Notes: a model not told the origin generated them from the letters alone. Shown: positions 1 through 16,418, numbered from the stretch's first letter. The stretch is DNA of 64,000 nt from Rhododendron vialii (GCF_030253575.1 NC_080561.1:5943001-6007000), one strand, 5' to 3'. A program made the numbers and translations.

Positions 1-1387
1 ACACCAAGTAATAATAATTTTCTTACGGCGGCTTGGATTATATATTTAGGATTTTATCTTGAGCAACCCACCGCACAAAGAAGAAACCTTGGCCAGTGCT
101 AGGTCTTGGGTGGCTCACCTCGCGTAGTCTGAGTCTCTGCTCGAGTCGATCGCCTCACCTCATCAATCTGTACCTCCTCGTGTTAGATTCTATCCCACAT
201 TGCTCACCTAAGCCGCCTAAACTTGGTTAATATAATCTAGAGGCTACTCCATGTAATGCAAATTGGTTTTAGGTTGAAACCCGCCAAAAAATCTGAAAAT
301 GTTTATCAATTTTGGCTTAAGTAGATCACAGATAAAAGTGGAAATGATGTGTTTGGGTTGCCATTATTTCACCCACAGGGGCAGAGAGGGGTTTTTGTTT
401 TTGGACGTGTTGGGAAGGCGGTGCTACTGGTGGTGGAAACTAATTGTTTCTCTTCCTATATTCTTGAAAGGGTAAAGTTTGAGGTGACTGGATTTGGTTC
501 AGTAAAGCTGATATTAGGCAATTAATTTTAAGCGAGGGGAAGCTTGAAATTTATTTCTGACACTTTGACTACTCTTATTATCTAAAAAATTCACTGGTTC
601 TTTGTGGACATTTGTTGGTGAACTGGAAGGAGAAAAGAAAAAAAAGGGAGAATAATGAAGAGAGTAGGCAAAAATAGCAGATGCAGGAGATGGTGTTGCT
701 TCTCAACGATATCAGGCCCTCTCATAAGAAAATTTTGTTTGCATGTTTTTTTTTTTTTTTTTTTTTGGCATTTTGCGAATTAATAAACTGGGGGATTGAG
801 AGGATTACATCCCACATGTGCTGTTGCTGGCAGGGCTGAGGGTGCCATAGAAGTAGTAGTCAGGTGTCACAGAGGAAGAGAAGTGAATATGAAAAGGCTT
901 ATCAAAAACAGAGTGAAGAATTTGAGGAGGTTGCTATTCCTCCCGTATGCTGTCAAACAACCTTGTCTGCATTCTTGATTACTGGTTGAGGAGGAAAAGT
1001 AAGAACTGTTAAGAGTAACAGAAAGTGAGACATGATAGGTAAAGACAGGGAAAACGAGAAAGTTGATCAAGGAAAGTAATCAAGGCTATGTGAACCAAGC
1101 ATGCTATTAAACCCAAGTGCTTTCACCTATATTATTTGGGCATGATCTTTTAGATCAACACTTGTGGCTATTTTTACTCCGACCAGCCGTTTGAGGTTTT
1201 GTTTTCGCCTTTATTTTTGTTTCTGGGTTTGTTGTGGTTTAACACTTGGATTACTAATGGAACATGATGCAATCAGTCTTATTTAAGGTGGGTACGATTT
1301 CCTCTTACACCAAGTTGTTCTTTATGAGTCACTTTTTTTTTGCTGCATTGTTTAGACGGTTGATACGTGCTTTTTGCCTACTAACAG
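1..1387. other. Probable intron or unassigned DNA upstream of the DUF632 exon
   Basis: No exon could be recognised here. The stretch is AT-rich, has a poly-T run near 748-766, and ends in a good splice acceptor (TTGCCTACTAACAG) at 1374-1387. It is probably the last intron of the DUF632 gene and runs off the left edge. Short reading frames near 800-1070 on both strands match no family I know and look like chance. Confidence 0.5.
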
Positions 1388-2138
1388 GTTAACTCGAATG
1401 TGGCGATCCATGCTTGAATGCCATCAAAGCCAACGCCAAGCTATTTTACAAGCTAGACGATTGGATGCTGTTGCATCCCACAAACACTTCAGCGATGCAC
1501 ATCTTGAAGCCACGTTGCAGCTTGAACACGAGCTTCTGGAGTTGACATTCAGATTTTCATGTTGGGTTGGTGCCCAAAAGGGTTTCGTCAGAGCACTGAA
1601 TGACTGGCTTCTAAAATGTCTTCTGTACGAACCTGAAGAAACAGCTGACGGAGTTGTTCCCTTCTCACCTAGTAGAATAGGTGCACCCCCCATATTCGTT
1701 ATCTGCAATCAATGGTCACAAGCTTTGGGGAAAATTTCTGAGAAGGAAGTGGTGGATTCTATGCGAGATTTTGCTAATAGTGTGCTTCAGCTTTGGGAGC
1801 GGGATAAGCAAGAAATGCGTCAGAGGATGATGGCAAACAAGGATATGGAGAAGAAAGTTAAAAACTTAGAGAGAGAGGACCAGAAGATCCAGAAGGGGAT
1901 TCAGGCATTGGACAAAAGGATTGTTCTGGTGTCTGGGACTGGCGGTGGACTTTCGGTTGGACATGTGTATCAGAGTGAAACTAGCAAAACTAGTAGTTTG
2001 CAGGTGAGTCTGCAACATATTTTTGAAGCCATGGAGAGGTTCGCTGCAAACATATTGAGAACCTATGAGGAGTTGTTGCAACGTATTGAGGAGGATAGAA
2101 AAGAGAGACTTGCTCGGGAGAATGAGGAAGTTTCATAG
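1388..2138 (+). CDS. DUF632 (NRG2/bZIP-like) protein, last coding exon
   Basis: This is the C-terminal part, about 250 residues, of a DUF630/DUF632 plant protein. The family has an N-terminal MGC-type DUF630 and a C-terminal helical DUF632; its founding member NRG2 acts in nitrate signalling. The exon opens right after the acceptor AG at 1386-1387 with LTRMWRSMLECHQ, a conserved junction in this family. It continues with a hydrophobic helix region (LELTFRFSCWVGAQKGFVRALN), the motif PIFVICNQW, and a charged coiled-coil ending in repeated E/R/K before TAG at 2136-2138. There is no frameshift. The first base completes a split codon, so upstream exons are required. None is visible in the preceding 1.4 kb, so they lie left of the window or are lost. 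The family call is firm; the function of this paralogue is not. Confidence 0.85.
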
Positions 2139-3170
2139 CCATAGGGCAGTGAATCTGCTTTCTCACTTTTGAGTAAGTGATTTGGTTCAGCGTTGCAACA
2201 TGCAGTCCTCTAGAGAGACTGTCTAGAGCATGGAATATGGAGGGGCAAATGGTTGAAACTTTAAAAGTGACACTCTCTTGTGGACAATGTTTGTGCTGGC
2301 CTGTGTCTTCGGCCGATTCTCACATCATAGGCCAGGGGGAGGAAGCTGGGGGCTAAGTTATGGTGTTGAAACTCATGGCTGGTCTCCTTTGGTGGGTTGT
2401 AATCTGCCTCTGTTCCGTATTGGTGGCTTGTATCTTGCTCGAATTGGAAGGGCCAAAAACATCTTTGTGGTCTAAATTCCAATGGTAATACACTTCAGCT
2501 AAAGCAAGAGATGGGTCAATCGTATCCGATAAAGAAGCTTCCTTGATATGTCAGACTCGTTCGACGATGAGAGAATTCAACAGCTGTAGCTGTCCATATG
2601 GAGGCAATGCTGTGCAAGATATCGACATAGACTTGTTGTACAATGGGCCCTTGTTTCTAGCCACCTTATCAGTGATCGGTGATCTAGGAATGAAGACCGG
2701 TTTGGGCACATGGCCTGCCAAGTCTTGGCGGGAGGAGATTTACTTCAAATTTTGCGTTAGGATATGACTAGATGAGGCATAAGTTCAGGCATATTGGCTG
2801 TTGTTTATTAGTGACGCAAGTCATGGATATGCCCGAGCATCAAATGTTGTATAATAGGATAGGAACAATTCTTGTAGTGATTAGTAAGTTAGTTGAAATT
2901 TATTGTACAGAATTCTTTTTAGTTGATAGTATCATAATGTGAAATCTGTTAAATAGACCGGTCTTGCCTCGTTTTGTCGGGCGTGATTAGACTCTCTTCC
3001 AAATAATTGAGATTAACATCAGTATTTTCTGGATTAATATCTCTTTCTGTTTCTAAAGGTTGTGTGTTTTGTTGACATTGTTAATTTGTTATTGGCTTTA
3101 TATTGCAGTTCCGTGAGCCAGATAAACGTTGTACAATTTTGAGGGCGATGGCACTGAGCTTGAGATATAA
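2139..3170 (+). other. 3' UTR and downstream region of the DUF632 gene
   Basis: No convincing coding region. Reading frames at 2278-2475 and 2543-2767 show no family signature. Poly(A) sites are plausible around 2870-2950 (ATTGTACAG, AATGTGAAATC context). A tract ending TATATTGCAG at 3101-3110 could be a 3'-UTR acceptor, but this is weak. Confidence 0.35.
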
Positions 3171-5180
3171 AGTCAAGTTTGAAGGCTTGGTATTATCTGC
3201 TCACACATCAGCCTAACCCCTTGTCTTGTCCCTTTGCCAGGCATCATGGAGTATTTCTTTCACAAAGTCTACGCCCACTGCTCAATTTTTATAGCTTTCC
3301 TCACCGCTCTCAATCAAACTATCTAAAAGTGTTTTGGACGGTTTAGATTTTAAAAAACTCTTCCTAGAAGATTTCTCTGAAATCCGGGTCATTGATTGCT
3401 AAGACAGACAATGAGATGTTGAGCCGTAAAACAGAGTGGTGACGTTGCGCTGTATTTCTTTATTGGTCATGGAGCCAAGGACGAAATTTTTACTAGAATC
3501 ACAGTAGTATTTGTCTCAAAAACTTTAAAGTTACATAAGTTCAAGCTCCCAATATCATTTTCAACAATCCAACACCCGCCCAATCAAGAGTTTGGGTAAA
3601 AAAAAACATACTAGTAGTATTTTTGAAAAATATTTTTGATGTAATGAGTGGAGAAAGATAGATAAAACAAATTATTGAGAAACGTGAAGAGAGAAAAATG
3701 GAGAAAATTTGTGCTGGTAAAATTAATATCGCCCTTTGTATGTTAGTAAAATAAATCGTTTCTATGTTTGCCCCCCAAGCTTGAAATCTCGTGTCTGTCT
3801 CCGCTTGGAGCACTATTGTGTATCCGAGCACTCTTCTACATCAAACATTCATGTCGAAAACACTTTCCTACACCATACATTCATGTCGAATCCGTACACT
3901 AAAAATTCTAAGTCCTTTTAAATGTGTAGTGAAAAAGACAAAAATAGTGCCCCGAAAAACCCAATAATTTTCAGCTAACATGAGCCGTGTGGCTCTATAT
4001 CGGTTGCAATCATACACGTGAGTTTCAAGATATAACATTTGATTTTGAGAGTGATGGGACTAAACTTGACAGTAAGGGATCTATCAATTGTGAGACAAAA
4101 AGTTTCCTTTGAAGGCTTGGTATTCTCTGAACAATTTGGTAGGAAGAAACCCCAATGAAACAGTCCAACCTACAAAGTCCCCCAGGTACATCCTATTATT
4201 TCCGCTCATTTGCGCTCCAATTACAATAATACTACGGGCACCTCACTCGGCTACACCCCGACCACATCACTTTCATACCGACTCCATTTTAATGGTAGTA
4301 AAATGGCATCTTCCCAATGCAGGTGCACTAAAGTTGAATGTAGATGGAGTCGGTATAAAAGTAATGGAAAAATGGGATTCGGGGGACTTTTTCGCAATGA
4401 TGAGGGAAAATGGATTCTTGGCTTCTATGGTAAACTAGTGTGCAACTCATAAAGCTTGAAAGCAGAGAAATTTGGGCGATCTACTGAGATTTCACTATTA
4501 TTTTGGAGAAGGGAATGGCTAACGCTGAGATTGAGACGGACTCCTCACAAGCGGTCAAGTCGATCAAAGGAGGACCGGTTCCAAACTGTTCAAACAGCAC
4601 TATAATTGGGGATGCAAAACATATTCGATTAGACTTCGGACTAATAGTACAATCGAGTACATAAACCGTCAAGCCAATCAGAGCGCGGACCATTTAGCTC
4701 GCCTTGGAGCCGAGCAAGAAGAGGACCTCATTGTATGCGTCAAGCCTCCCCTTCGGTGCGTCGCTTCATTATTGAAGATGCAATGGGCCAGGGCTGCTTC
4801 AAGGATTAGCCCTTGCCATTTGTTACTTATGTTTTTGTTCTAATTTCTGATCTCTAAACTTTCTTTTTTCTGTTATTCCGAAGTACCAAAAAAAGAAAGA
4901 AAGAAAGAAACGTCATCCTTGTCACCTGCACATCAGCCTAACCTCATCTTATCCCTTTTCCAGTAGCATCACGGAGTAATTATTTAGTGGTCTTGGAACA
5001 CTATCGTCACATGATGTATGAACACTCTCCAATACCATATACATTCATGTCGAACCGGTAAACTTTAGTTCTAAGTCATAGAGAATGTGTTGTGAAAGGG
5101 ACCGGGTAGTGTCCTAGAGAACCCAATAATTTCTAGCTAACGTGAGCCGTGCGACCTTTAAATTAAAGGTGATGTATTAT
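3150..5180. repeat. Diverged local duplication, two copies
   Basis: Two blocks share the same order of motifs. 'TTTGAAGGCTTGGTATT' occurs near 3178 and 4110, and 'CACATCAGCCTAACC' near 3203 and 4930. 'ACATTCATGTCGAA' occurs near 3845 and 5041, and 'AACCCAATAATTT' near 3958 and 5129, each followed by an AGCTAAC-GTGAGCCGTG block. The second copy is interrupted by the LINE fragment at 4138-4911. The other 3-4 kb sequence matches nothing I know. Confidence 0.55.
4138..4911 (+). pseudogene. 5'-truncated LINE fragment with RNase H (RVT_3-type) domain
   Basis: The pieces read like the RNase H-like domain found at the 3' end of many plant L1-type LINEs: LKLNVDG, GGLFRNDEGKWILGFYGKL, EIETDSSQAVKSIKGG, then NQSADHLARLGAEQEEDL. 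These pieces fall in different frames, so the domain is dead. The segment ends in an A-rich tail with AAAGAAAG repeats at 4888-4911, as expected for a retroposed 3' end. The uninterrupted paralogous sequence at about 3178-3217 supports insertion boundaries near 4137 and 4912. A decayed host RNase H-like gene is the alternative, but the tail and clean insertion favour a LINE. Confidence 0.65.
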
Positions 5181-6135
5181 GAGCGAATGACCTGTCTAGT
5201 AAAACGAATAAAAATAAAAACTTTAGCGGAACGGGACCTGATTGCAATCGTTAACGTGAGTTACAAGATATATCTTTAATTTTGTCTCCTATACTAGTTT
5301 TAGAGATTCATCACAATCAGATGCCATCAATGTGTTTTCAAGTGTTCATTGTCACTGTCTAACTTCCATTTTTGATGATGTTTGCATATTTGCAAGGAGG
5401 GTTTTGCGACTATCTTCCACATACTTCCAAGGCTTCCAAAGATGATAGCGTGTTGCAGATGACTTTTTCTTTTGAGATAGTCTTTTCACGGAGGCTCTGT
5501 GAACAGATTTGTTCACGGAGTGACGCAATCTCAGCTATCTATTCACGCAATCAATAACTCAGATTCATTTTTAATTATAACTGGCCACAAATAACTCTTT
5601 TTTGGAAAAATTTCATTAACATCTTGACCGTCCAAAGTACTTTGGATGCTGTAACACTTGTTTACAACACCTTCGTAAAGAAGATTTTCTCTTTTTTTTT
5701 TTCCTTTTCGAACTTAAAAAGAGTTGAAAAGAGGGCGGCCGAAATAATTCTCTCTTGCGAGCACGAACATATGCGGAAGTTTGGCTCGATTTTCAGATTT
5801 TGGGCAGTTTTAGCATGTCCCGTCCAGATAGTGGTCACTGGTCACTGCTCTCCGGATGGTCCTCTCAATGCTCAGTTCCGGAAGCTTTCGTTTTCCTTTA
5901 CCAGACGGACCTTGTAACCTTTCGGACTTTCCACATTACACAAACGAAGTGAGTGGCGGAGGTAGGAGTTCGTTCAAGATGGGGAAACCATTTTTTCAAT
6001 AAACTAAAAAAATTCACTGTGAAATTTAACGAAGAAATACTGAGCACAAAATTATAAGTATTCTTTAATATGCACAATAGCTGTGGTCTGATATATTCAA
6101 AAGATTCAAAACATAAGCACAAAGGATAAAAAAAA
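5180..6135. other. Unassigned intergenic DNA
   Basis: No gene recognised. Frames at 5624-5917 and 5898-6122 have no family signature. Around 5165-5255 there is a short piece (GTGATGTATTATGAGCGAATGA) similar to the small MITE-like element at 41569-41699. Confidence 0.4.
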
Positions 6136-6474
6136 CGAAAATCCTATTGGTACCGACGGTACCCGTAGGGAAAATGCACCGACGGCCATCGGAAGGCCGT
6201 CTCCGGCCACCGGATGGCCGATCCGAGCCGTCCAAAAATTTTAAAAAACAAAACCGAGTGGGCTTTCGCGAGAATCAATGGCATCCGAGGTGTGTAGGGT
6301 ATATACACGAAAAAGGGGTGCTCGGATCAAGTACCCTACGCACCTCGGATGCTATTGATTCTCGCGAAGGCCCACTCGGTTTTGTTTTTTAAAATTTTTG
6401 GACGGCTCGGATCGGCCGTCCGGTGGCTATCGGTGTATTTTCCCTACGGTACCGCGGTACCAATAGCATTACTC
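6136..6474. mobile_element. Foldback MITE, Mutator-like, copy 1
   Basis: The element is almost entirely a palindrome of about 339 bp. The left arm has GGTACCGACGG, CCGGCCACCGGATGGCCGAT and GAGCCGTCCAAAAATTTT, then CGAGTGGGC; these come back inverted in the right arm to 6474. The outer ends read CGAAAATCCTATTGG and, inverted, GAGTAATGCTATTGG. A 9-bp direct repeat TAAAAAAAA flanks it (6127-6135 and 6475-6483), which fits a Mutator-type target duplication, though an A-run is weak proof alone. The related copy at 30383-30799 has an unambiguous 9-bp duplication. It has no coding capacity and would fold into a long GC-rich hairpin. Confidence 0.8.
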
Positions 6475-7862
6475 TAAAAAAAAATACTAGCAATTTGCTA
6501 TTCGCCCATTTGAAATAAGTGTTTAATTCTGTAAATGGTACATGTTGGCTCTGCCCCTGTACGAAGTCCAAACTCCCATAACGGATTCCTAAAAGACTAA
6601 TGAAGGACTATTACCGTAAGCAAATTCAAACTACTGTATAAAAAAGAGCAATTACGTAAGTCCAGTTACTTTGCCGACTCTTCTACCGCCAAGGAGGTGG
6701 AGACGATCCTTTATTTTTGAAAAGAAAGATTATTATGCACGGCGTTGGGCTCGCACCTCTTTTGTCGGCCGGAACACACATTGAGGGAATAAGGTAGAAC
6801 GATGAATAAGAGATGAATATTACATCGGAGAGAGACGTTTTCATGTCATAAGACATTAGCTACTCCTTTTCATGCTTTTGGTGCACACTCGAGAGAGACG
6901 TGTCTATCACTGTATCCATAAGCCTTTTAAATTCGTATTTTAATGACATGCAAAAAAGCAACGAGAATCCATTCCCTGAACTGTCTCCATGTGGGCGTTT
7001 TCCCAGATGTACAAAAAAAAAATCGAAAAAAGAACTGTCTCCATGTGGGTTTTGGTTCAGGCCCACATCATGCCACGTCAGATCCTATGATTACGGTTTC
7101 GAATCCGAATATAATAATTATAGCTCGTGCGTACTTCGATTAATTACGAGATTTTAAAATTAACGACCGGTAATTAGAAAGCCTTGCGCAATTGACGTGG
7201 TAATAAATCGGTAGACATCTTATGCTTCCATGCATTTAATTAGAGTTCAAGTCTCACTAAGGGTAGAATTTATAAAAACATATTCCTACGAACTGAGCTA
7301 ACATCCGTTATGGTTGTCACCGTTTTAGAAATGTACATGACATTTCACGTGATTCAAACATTTAGAGTTCTTTTATCTGATGCATGCGTGTGTTACGCGC
7401 ACAAATAAATATGTATATGTTGAGGCATAACTCACATGATCAAACTTGCTCCATCATAGAGCTCCTTCATCTACGAGGTCGGGAGTTCAACTCTCACTAC
7501 ACATACCTTCTCGATTAAAATACATGTTAGAAATTGCCTTGTCTAAATCCATAAATATTAGCATACTCCTTCAACCAGTTTTTAAAAGCCTATCAATTGA
7601 CAAATATATCTACCGTTTAGCTTCAAAGTTCAAACACAGTAAAGAAAATGAAAGATTCTGATGACTTCAACGTCTCCCAGGTTGAGGTCAATGGAAACTT
7701 CCATACTGATTATCACGAAAATGCTACACATTAAAATATCCCAAAGCTCAAGATGCTCCTTCTTTAAACCAACTTAATATTAGATTAGATTTTAATTATG
7801 CTTTGTTTATCAACCACTAGAACTGATTTTAATTATGCTTTGTTTATCAACCACTAGAACTG
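6475..7862. other. Intergenic DNA upstream of the BSK1-like gene
   Basis: No gene recognised. It holds two weak tRNA B-box-like strings (GAGTTCAAGTCTC near 7236 and GGGAGTTCAACTCTC near 7480), possibly worn SINE pieces. A tandem duplication of about 37 bp lies at 7787-7861 (TTTTAATTATGCTTTGTTTA twice). Small frames around 6860-7157 look like chance. Confidence 0.4.
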
Positions 7863-8023
7863 GACCAATCCCAAGAGCCTCATATAAACTGTGCGTAATG
7901 TGCCCCCAATGAACCACTGTGAAAAAATACTCTTTGCAGTGTTGAAGAGACAGTGAAAGAAAGAAAGAGCCAAGATCAAATCAAGAAAGAAGAGAGATAA
8001 CCCTCTCTCTGCTCAAGTACCCT

Positions 8024-8054
<31 letters not shown>

Positions 8055-8234
8055 GTGTGTGTGTGTGTCATTTTCTTGATTTTTTTGATATCAGTTTATG
8101 TACAACTAGAGATTGCCCCCAAAGAATCACTGTGAAAAAATAACTCTTTTGGAGTGAAGAAGAGACAGTGAAAGAAAGAAAGAAAGAACGAAGAACCAAG
8201 ATCAAAGCAGGAAAGATACCCATTTCTTTACTAC

Positions 8235-8280
<46 letters not shown>
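7863..8280 (+). promoter_or_regulatory. BSK1-like promoter and duplicated CT-rich leader
   Basis: A CCAAT-like box (GACCAATCCC) at 7862-7871 and TATAAA at 7883-7888 precede a leader of roughly 360 bases. The leader holds an imperfect tandem duplication. A block starting TGCCCCCAATGAACCACTGT (about 7901) recurs as TGCCCCCAAAGAATCACTGT (about 8115), and each copy carries AAGAGACAGTGAAAGAAAGA and ends in a CT tract. The CT tracts are at 8024-8050 (followed by GT repeats) and 8237-8278, the second two bases before the ATG. Pyrimidine-rich leaders are common in plant genes; the duplication is local. Confidence 0.6.
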
Positions 8281-12609
<4,329 letters not shown>

Positions 12610-13004
12610 AAATGAGTACTCTGGAGAAGAAAGAATTGGATTGTGATGAATAAAGAGATTCACCACACATCTATTTTTCGCTCAACGCCTAATCCAGTTT
12701 GCACAATCTGAGTAGGGAATTGGAGTTTTTTTTTGTCTTCTCAATTGCAAGTGTATATTATAGCAACAGGTGGTTTTGATCACATTAATACAAGCTTCTT
12801 ATTGCACCACTTTTCTTCATTCTATTGACAAAGTACACACATCTGCATTGTCTTAAGATGGATGAATCAAAATCCTCTTATGTGATATCCTCTCATGTGA
12901 GGATTGTCAAGTAGGACCGTGGTTGGTTCCATTTTACCTCGCATGAGAGTCACAAAAGAGAATCATTACGTGAGAGCATCCATACTACGGGATAAACCAT
13001 CACT
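12610..13004. other. BSK1-like 3' UTR and downstream spacer
   Basis: The 3' UTR follows the TGA. Poly(A) sites are plausible near 12790-12820. From about 12845 begins a repeat with the motif AGGACCGTGGTTGGTTCCATTTT-like sequence. Variants recur near 13345 and, inverted, near 13800-13850, suggesting an old element later split by the SINE and MITE. Confidence 0.4.
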
Positions 13005-13018
13005 AGTTGCACGGTATT

Positions 13019-13190
13019 TTTTTTATTTGCTAATATTGCATATATCAGTGGGGGTTAGTGGAGTGTTAGTATGTCAATCCATAAGGGGGTTCAGAGGTTG
13101 TTCATAGCCCTGAATCCCAAGTTGCCCTTCGCGGGGTTCAAACCATGCCTCCACTGAGGGAGGCATACCAACTGAGCTAAGAGCTCATTG
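13019..13190 (-). mobile_element. tRNA-derived SINE, copy 1
   Basis: On the minus strand the element opens with a tRNA-like head: A box TTAGCTCAGTTGG and B box GGTTTGAACCC. A shared body follows (GGGCTATGAACAACCTCTGA ... ACTAACCCCCACTG) and an A-rich tail. Imperfect target duplications AGTTGCACGGTATT (13005-13018) and AGTTGCGTTGTATT (13191-13204) bound it. The copy at about 42162-42338 has the same body in the other orientation. It is not a real tRNA gene: no acceptor stem forms. Confidence 0.75.
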
Positions 13191-13430
13191 AGTTGCGTTG
13201 TATTGGTCATAAGAGAAATAGGTAGTTAAACAGTGAGTATCAATTTCTCTTGTGACAATTATGCTTACTTCTGGTGGATACTAATGTTTTTTCGCGAGGA
13301 AATGAAAACATCGAGGCCAACAAAATAAATGGATTGAATCATCTTGTAAGACTGTGGTACGTTACATTTTGCATCACATGAGACAATTCATACTCAAGGA
13401 TAAACCAACTACAACTAGTTGCAGGGAATT

Positions 13431-13766
13431 AGAGCATGTACACCAATGAGAGCCAAAATACCTAGTAAAAAAGGTACAAAACGAATTTTACCTATCCACC
13501 CTACACCAATCTCTCTACCATATTCTCTTTATTTATTAAATATCATAAAATTAATGCAAAAGAAGAGAGAGAGAGGAGCTGTCTGACCCAAAAAATAGTA
13601 AAATAATCAATTGCTAGTGAACAGTCAATGGCTAAAGTTACCGAGGTACGGGAGCTGGAGCAACTCTACCGAGGTCTTTACCGAATCTGGTGCATGGTCC
13701 ACTTTCATGTTTTGACTAGGTAAAGTAGCTTAAATGCATGTATACCTAGTTTGGTGTACATGCTCT
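13431..13766. mobile_element. MITE with AGAGCATGTACACCA terminal inverted repeats
   Basis: About 336 bp with terminal inverted repeats AGAGCATGTACACCA at both ends. Sub-terminal matching continues: left AATACCTAGTAAAAAAGGTA, right, inverted, AACTAGGTATACATGC. The inside is AT-rich with a GA run. No exact target duplication was found, so the superfamily (hAT or Mutator) is open. Confidence 0.7.
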
Positions 13767-14198
13767 CAAGGAGCAAGGATACTCTAAATTGACGATCCAT
13801 TATGTGACACAAAATGCAACCCATCACGGTCCCATTTTGACTATTCGAGCCTTTTTTTTTGATCTCTTTGTAAATCATCTGTGCTATAAATCAACCTCAT
13901 CGGACATTTGTAAAGGTTTGGCCGAATCATATTTGTTTTGAGAGCAATGGATGGATTCACAGAGGACATTTACTCCTCTTTCGACAAACATGGTTCGTTT
14001 TAATGGATACCGATGTCCGATCAACCTTATTTTTTTGCATGGACGACGTGCACATCGAGACTTACAAAATAAACGATCAAACAAATATAGGGCTTGCTTT
14101 GAGTTTTCTGGGGCCCAATGCGGACTTTTTCAAATGAGGCCCTTTATATAACTCACAAATAATTTTAAAAATGATTTAAACAAAATGCTACAAGTATT

Positions 14199-14390
14199 CA
14201 GAACCAGAATAACAAAAAGCTAGATAATTATTCCCTTCATTCGAAATGTATTACTTAAACATCACTCTTCTTGCATTTTTCGCAGCAAAAATATCAGAAC
14301 CAGAATAACAAAAAGCTAGATAATTATTCCCTTCATTCGAAATGTATTACTTAAACAGCACTCTTCTTGCATTTTTCGCAGCAAAAGTAT
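14199..14390. repeat. 96-bp tandem duplication
   Basis: Two head-to-tail copies of a 96-bp unit beginning CAGAACCAGAATAAC (14199 and 14295), ending in TTTTTCGCAGCAAAA. I count only about two differences, so it is recent. No coding content. The surrounding 13767-14590 is otherwise unassigned. Confidence 0.85.
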
Positions 14391-14905
14391 CAATTACGCT
14401 CTCGTAATCAAGTTTAGCCACCCTTTCTTTTTCAAAGTAGAGCATAACTAATCTATTTAACATTTTCTTGGGATATAGTTGACTGAAGACCGAAGGTTGA
14501 GTTAAGATTGAATCCTTGGAAACGGTGTAAAAAGGAAAATTGAGAGCGGGGTGTATTTAAAAGGTTATGAAAAATAATACTACTATTTTTAGGGCGCGGC
14601 TATTCGCAACCCTTTATTTTCTTCATTAGTCTTTTTTTGAGGGAAGGCAAGAAGGTAATTTCACCTAACAAACTCACCTAGGCAATTGCTGACTAGGGAG
14701 AGGTAGAGTGAACCCTTTAAACACACACACACAAATCCAAACTCTCGATGTGGGAGCCAGCCCATCTGACGCAGGCCGAAGAGCCTCCGTTAGTCTACTT
14801 CCTTCCTTCGCATAATCCATTCCCAATATTTTAAAATTAAAATTTTCTCCCCATAATCCATTAATTTCTCCAAATCTTCCCATTATATCCCTATTCTCCT
14901 AAAAC

Positions 14906-15096
14906 TATAAAACCCACCCAAATCAAACTCAAACCCTAAAACAATCGACATCCACTTCCTTCACAGAACCCACTCAACTCCAACCCACCGCCACTCCTCT
15001 GTCTCTGTCTCTGTCGCCCTCTCCACCATCCAGCCCGCCATAGCCACCACCTCCGCCATAGCCACCACCGCCACTCCTTCTCCTCCTCTCTTCAAG
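14906..15096 (+). promoter_or_regulatory. TATA box and 5' UTR exon of the RRM gene
   Basis: TATAAAA at 14906-14912 lies about 30 bases before a pyrimidine- and CCACC-rich leader that ends at a donor (TTCAAG|GTATCG, 15096/15097). The long leader intron ends at the acceptor CCACAG at 16387-16392. Confidence 0.55.
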
Positions 15097-16418
15097 GTAT
15101 CGTTCTCTCTCTCTCTCTCTGGGTATATACATACAATAACGGCAATTAGATCCCGTGTTTCTGTTGCAATTTTGGTAATTAGATCCCGAAATTGGTAGCC
15201 AAAAATCGTATTACACTTCCTGCAACTAGAGAATAATTATCTACACATCTACAAAAGGTAGACAGGAAAAGACCGAACTCTAACCTTCAACAAGCTTCGC
15301 AGAAAGCTCTTGGGATTTTGCATCTGCTTCTGAATATACAGCTCCAAGATGCTTTAAAAATTTATGCATTGGCTTCATTTAGCGTGATGGACTTCCAACT
15401 GTTTGTGTGAATCAAATTAGACCTATTGAGGAATAGCAATCGCACCAAATGCTGGAGACAGATATCAATTGAGAATCAATAGAAATAATGCAAGATGAAC
15501 ACGCCCTTTTAGGCACCTTTTCTCGACTTAAGACCGGGTTTTTTTTTTTTTTTTGATTGAACGAATAGTCAAACTTAGCACTTCTTTTGTTTAATGGGAC
15601 TGGCAAGAAGGTAAAATTGTTTACGGTATTGCTTCTACTCTAATTGAATTTACCATTTCAATGAAGAAGATGTTATCTTGCTCGACACCAGATTTTCAGA
15701 AATAAATCGAAGTCTTGCCTTTGCACCCATATGTTGTTTACATTCTTCACTAGTTGCCTTCTCCTCAGCTATTAGGTCACCATAGCAGCATTGTATTTCA
15801 GGAATATGACTTTGCGACTGTCTTTTTTTAGATGTTGATGTCGATACTCTTGGTTTTTGCTCTTCTAAATGCGGCAGTATGAGTACTTTGGAGAATGTTA
15901 TTAAGTACAAACACATCTATTCTATGCAGAATTTCTGCTCTCATTTTTTCTTTATCTGTTTGGCTGTTGTGGTGATGATGGGAATGTTAAATTGTAACTT
16001 GTAATGTCATTTGAAGTGTAAGTTGTATGGCCAGGAGTCATGGCTCATTTATGTGTTGTGGCTTTGAGGCAGTGCAACAGTTTAAGAGTTTTGTATGCAT
16101 CTCCTAGTGCGGGATGTATTCTTCCTCCTCTGTTTTTTCTGTTATTTTTTTTCTGAGAAACAAGTGCGGGATAATACATATACTTGTATGTACGGGAGAG
16201 ATTGGTTAGTAGACCCAATTTTGATAGTAAGGTTCAAGAATTTGATTCCATTTCAATTTCGAAATCATAACCTAGAAGTGGGTCATCTTTTTTTTCAATG
16301 GAAGGACTGTAAAGGAGTTGAGCTACGTTCTTTGTTTTGTGAAGTAGGTTGTACTGATAGTTTGATACACATGTCTCTGACTTGTTCCACAGGAAAGATT
16401 TGAAATTGTCACTTTGTC

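Noticed and set aside
2278-2767. Two short plus-strand frames after the DUF632 stop
   Set aside because: No family motif, and their position fits the 3' UTR.
13120-13190. Possible tRNA gene on the minus strand
   Set aside because: A and B boxes are present, but no acceptor stem forms and the sequence continues into a SINE body with an A-rich tail.
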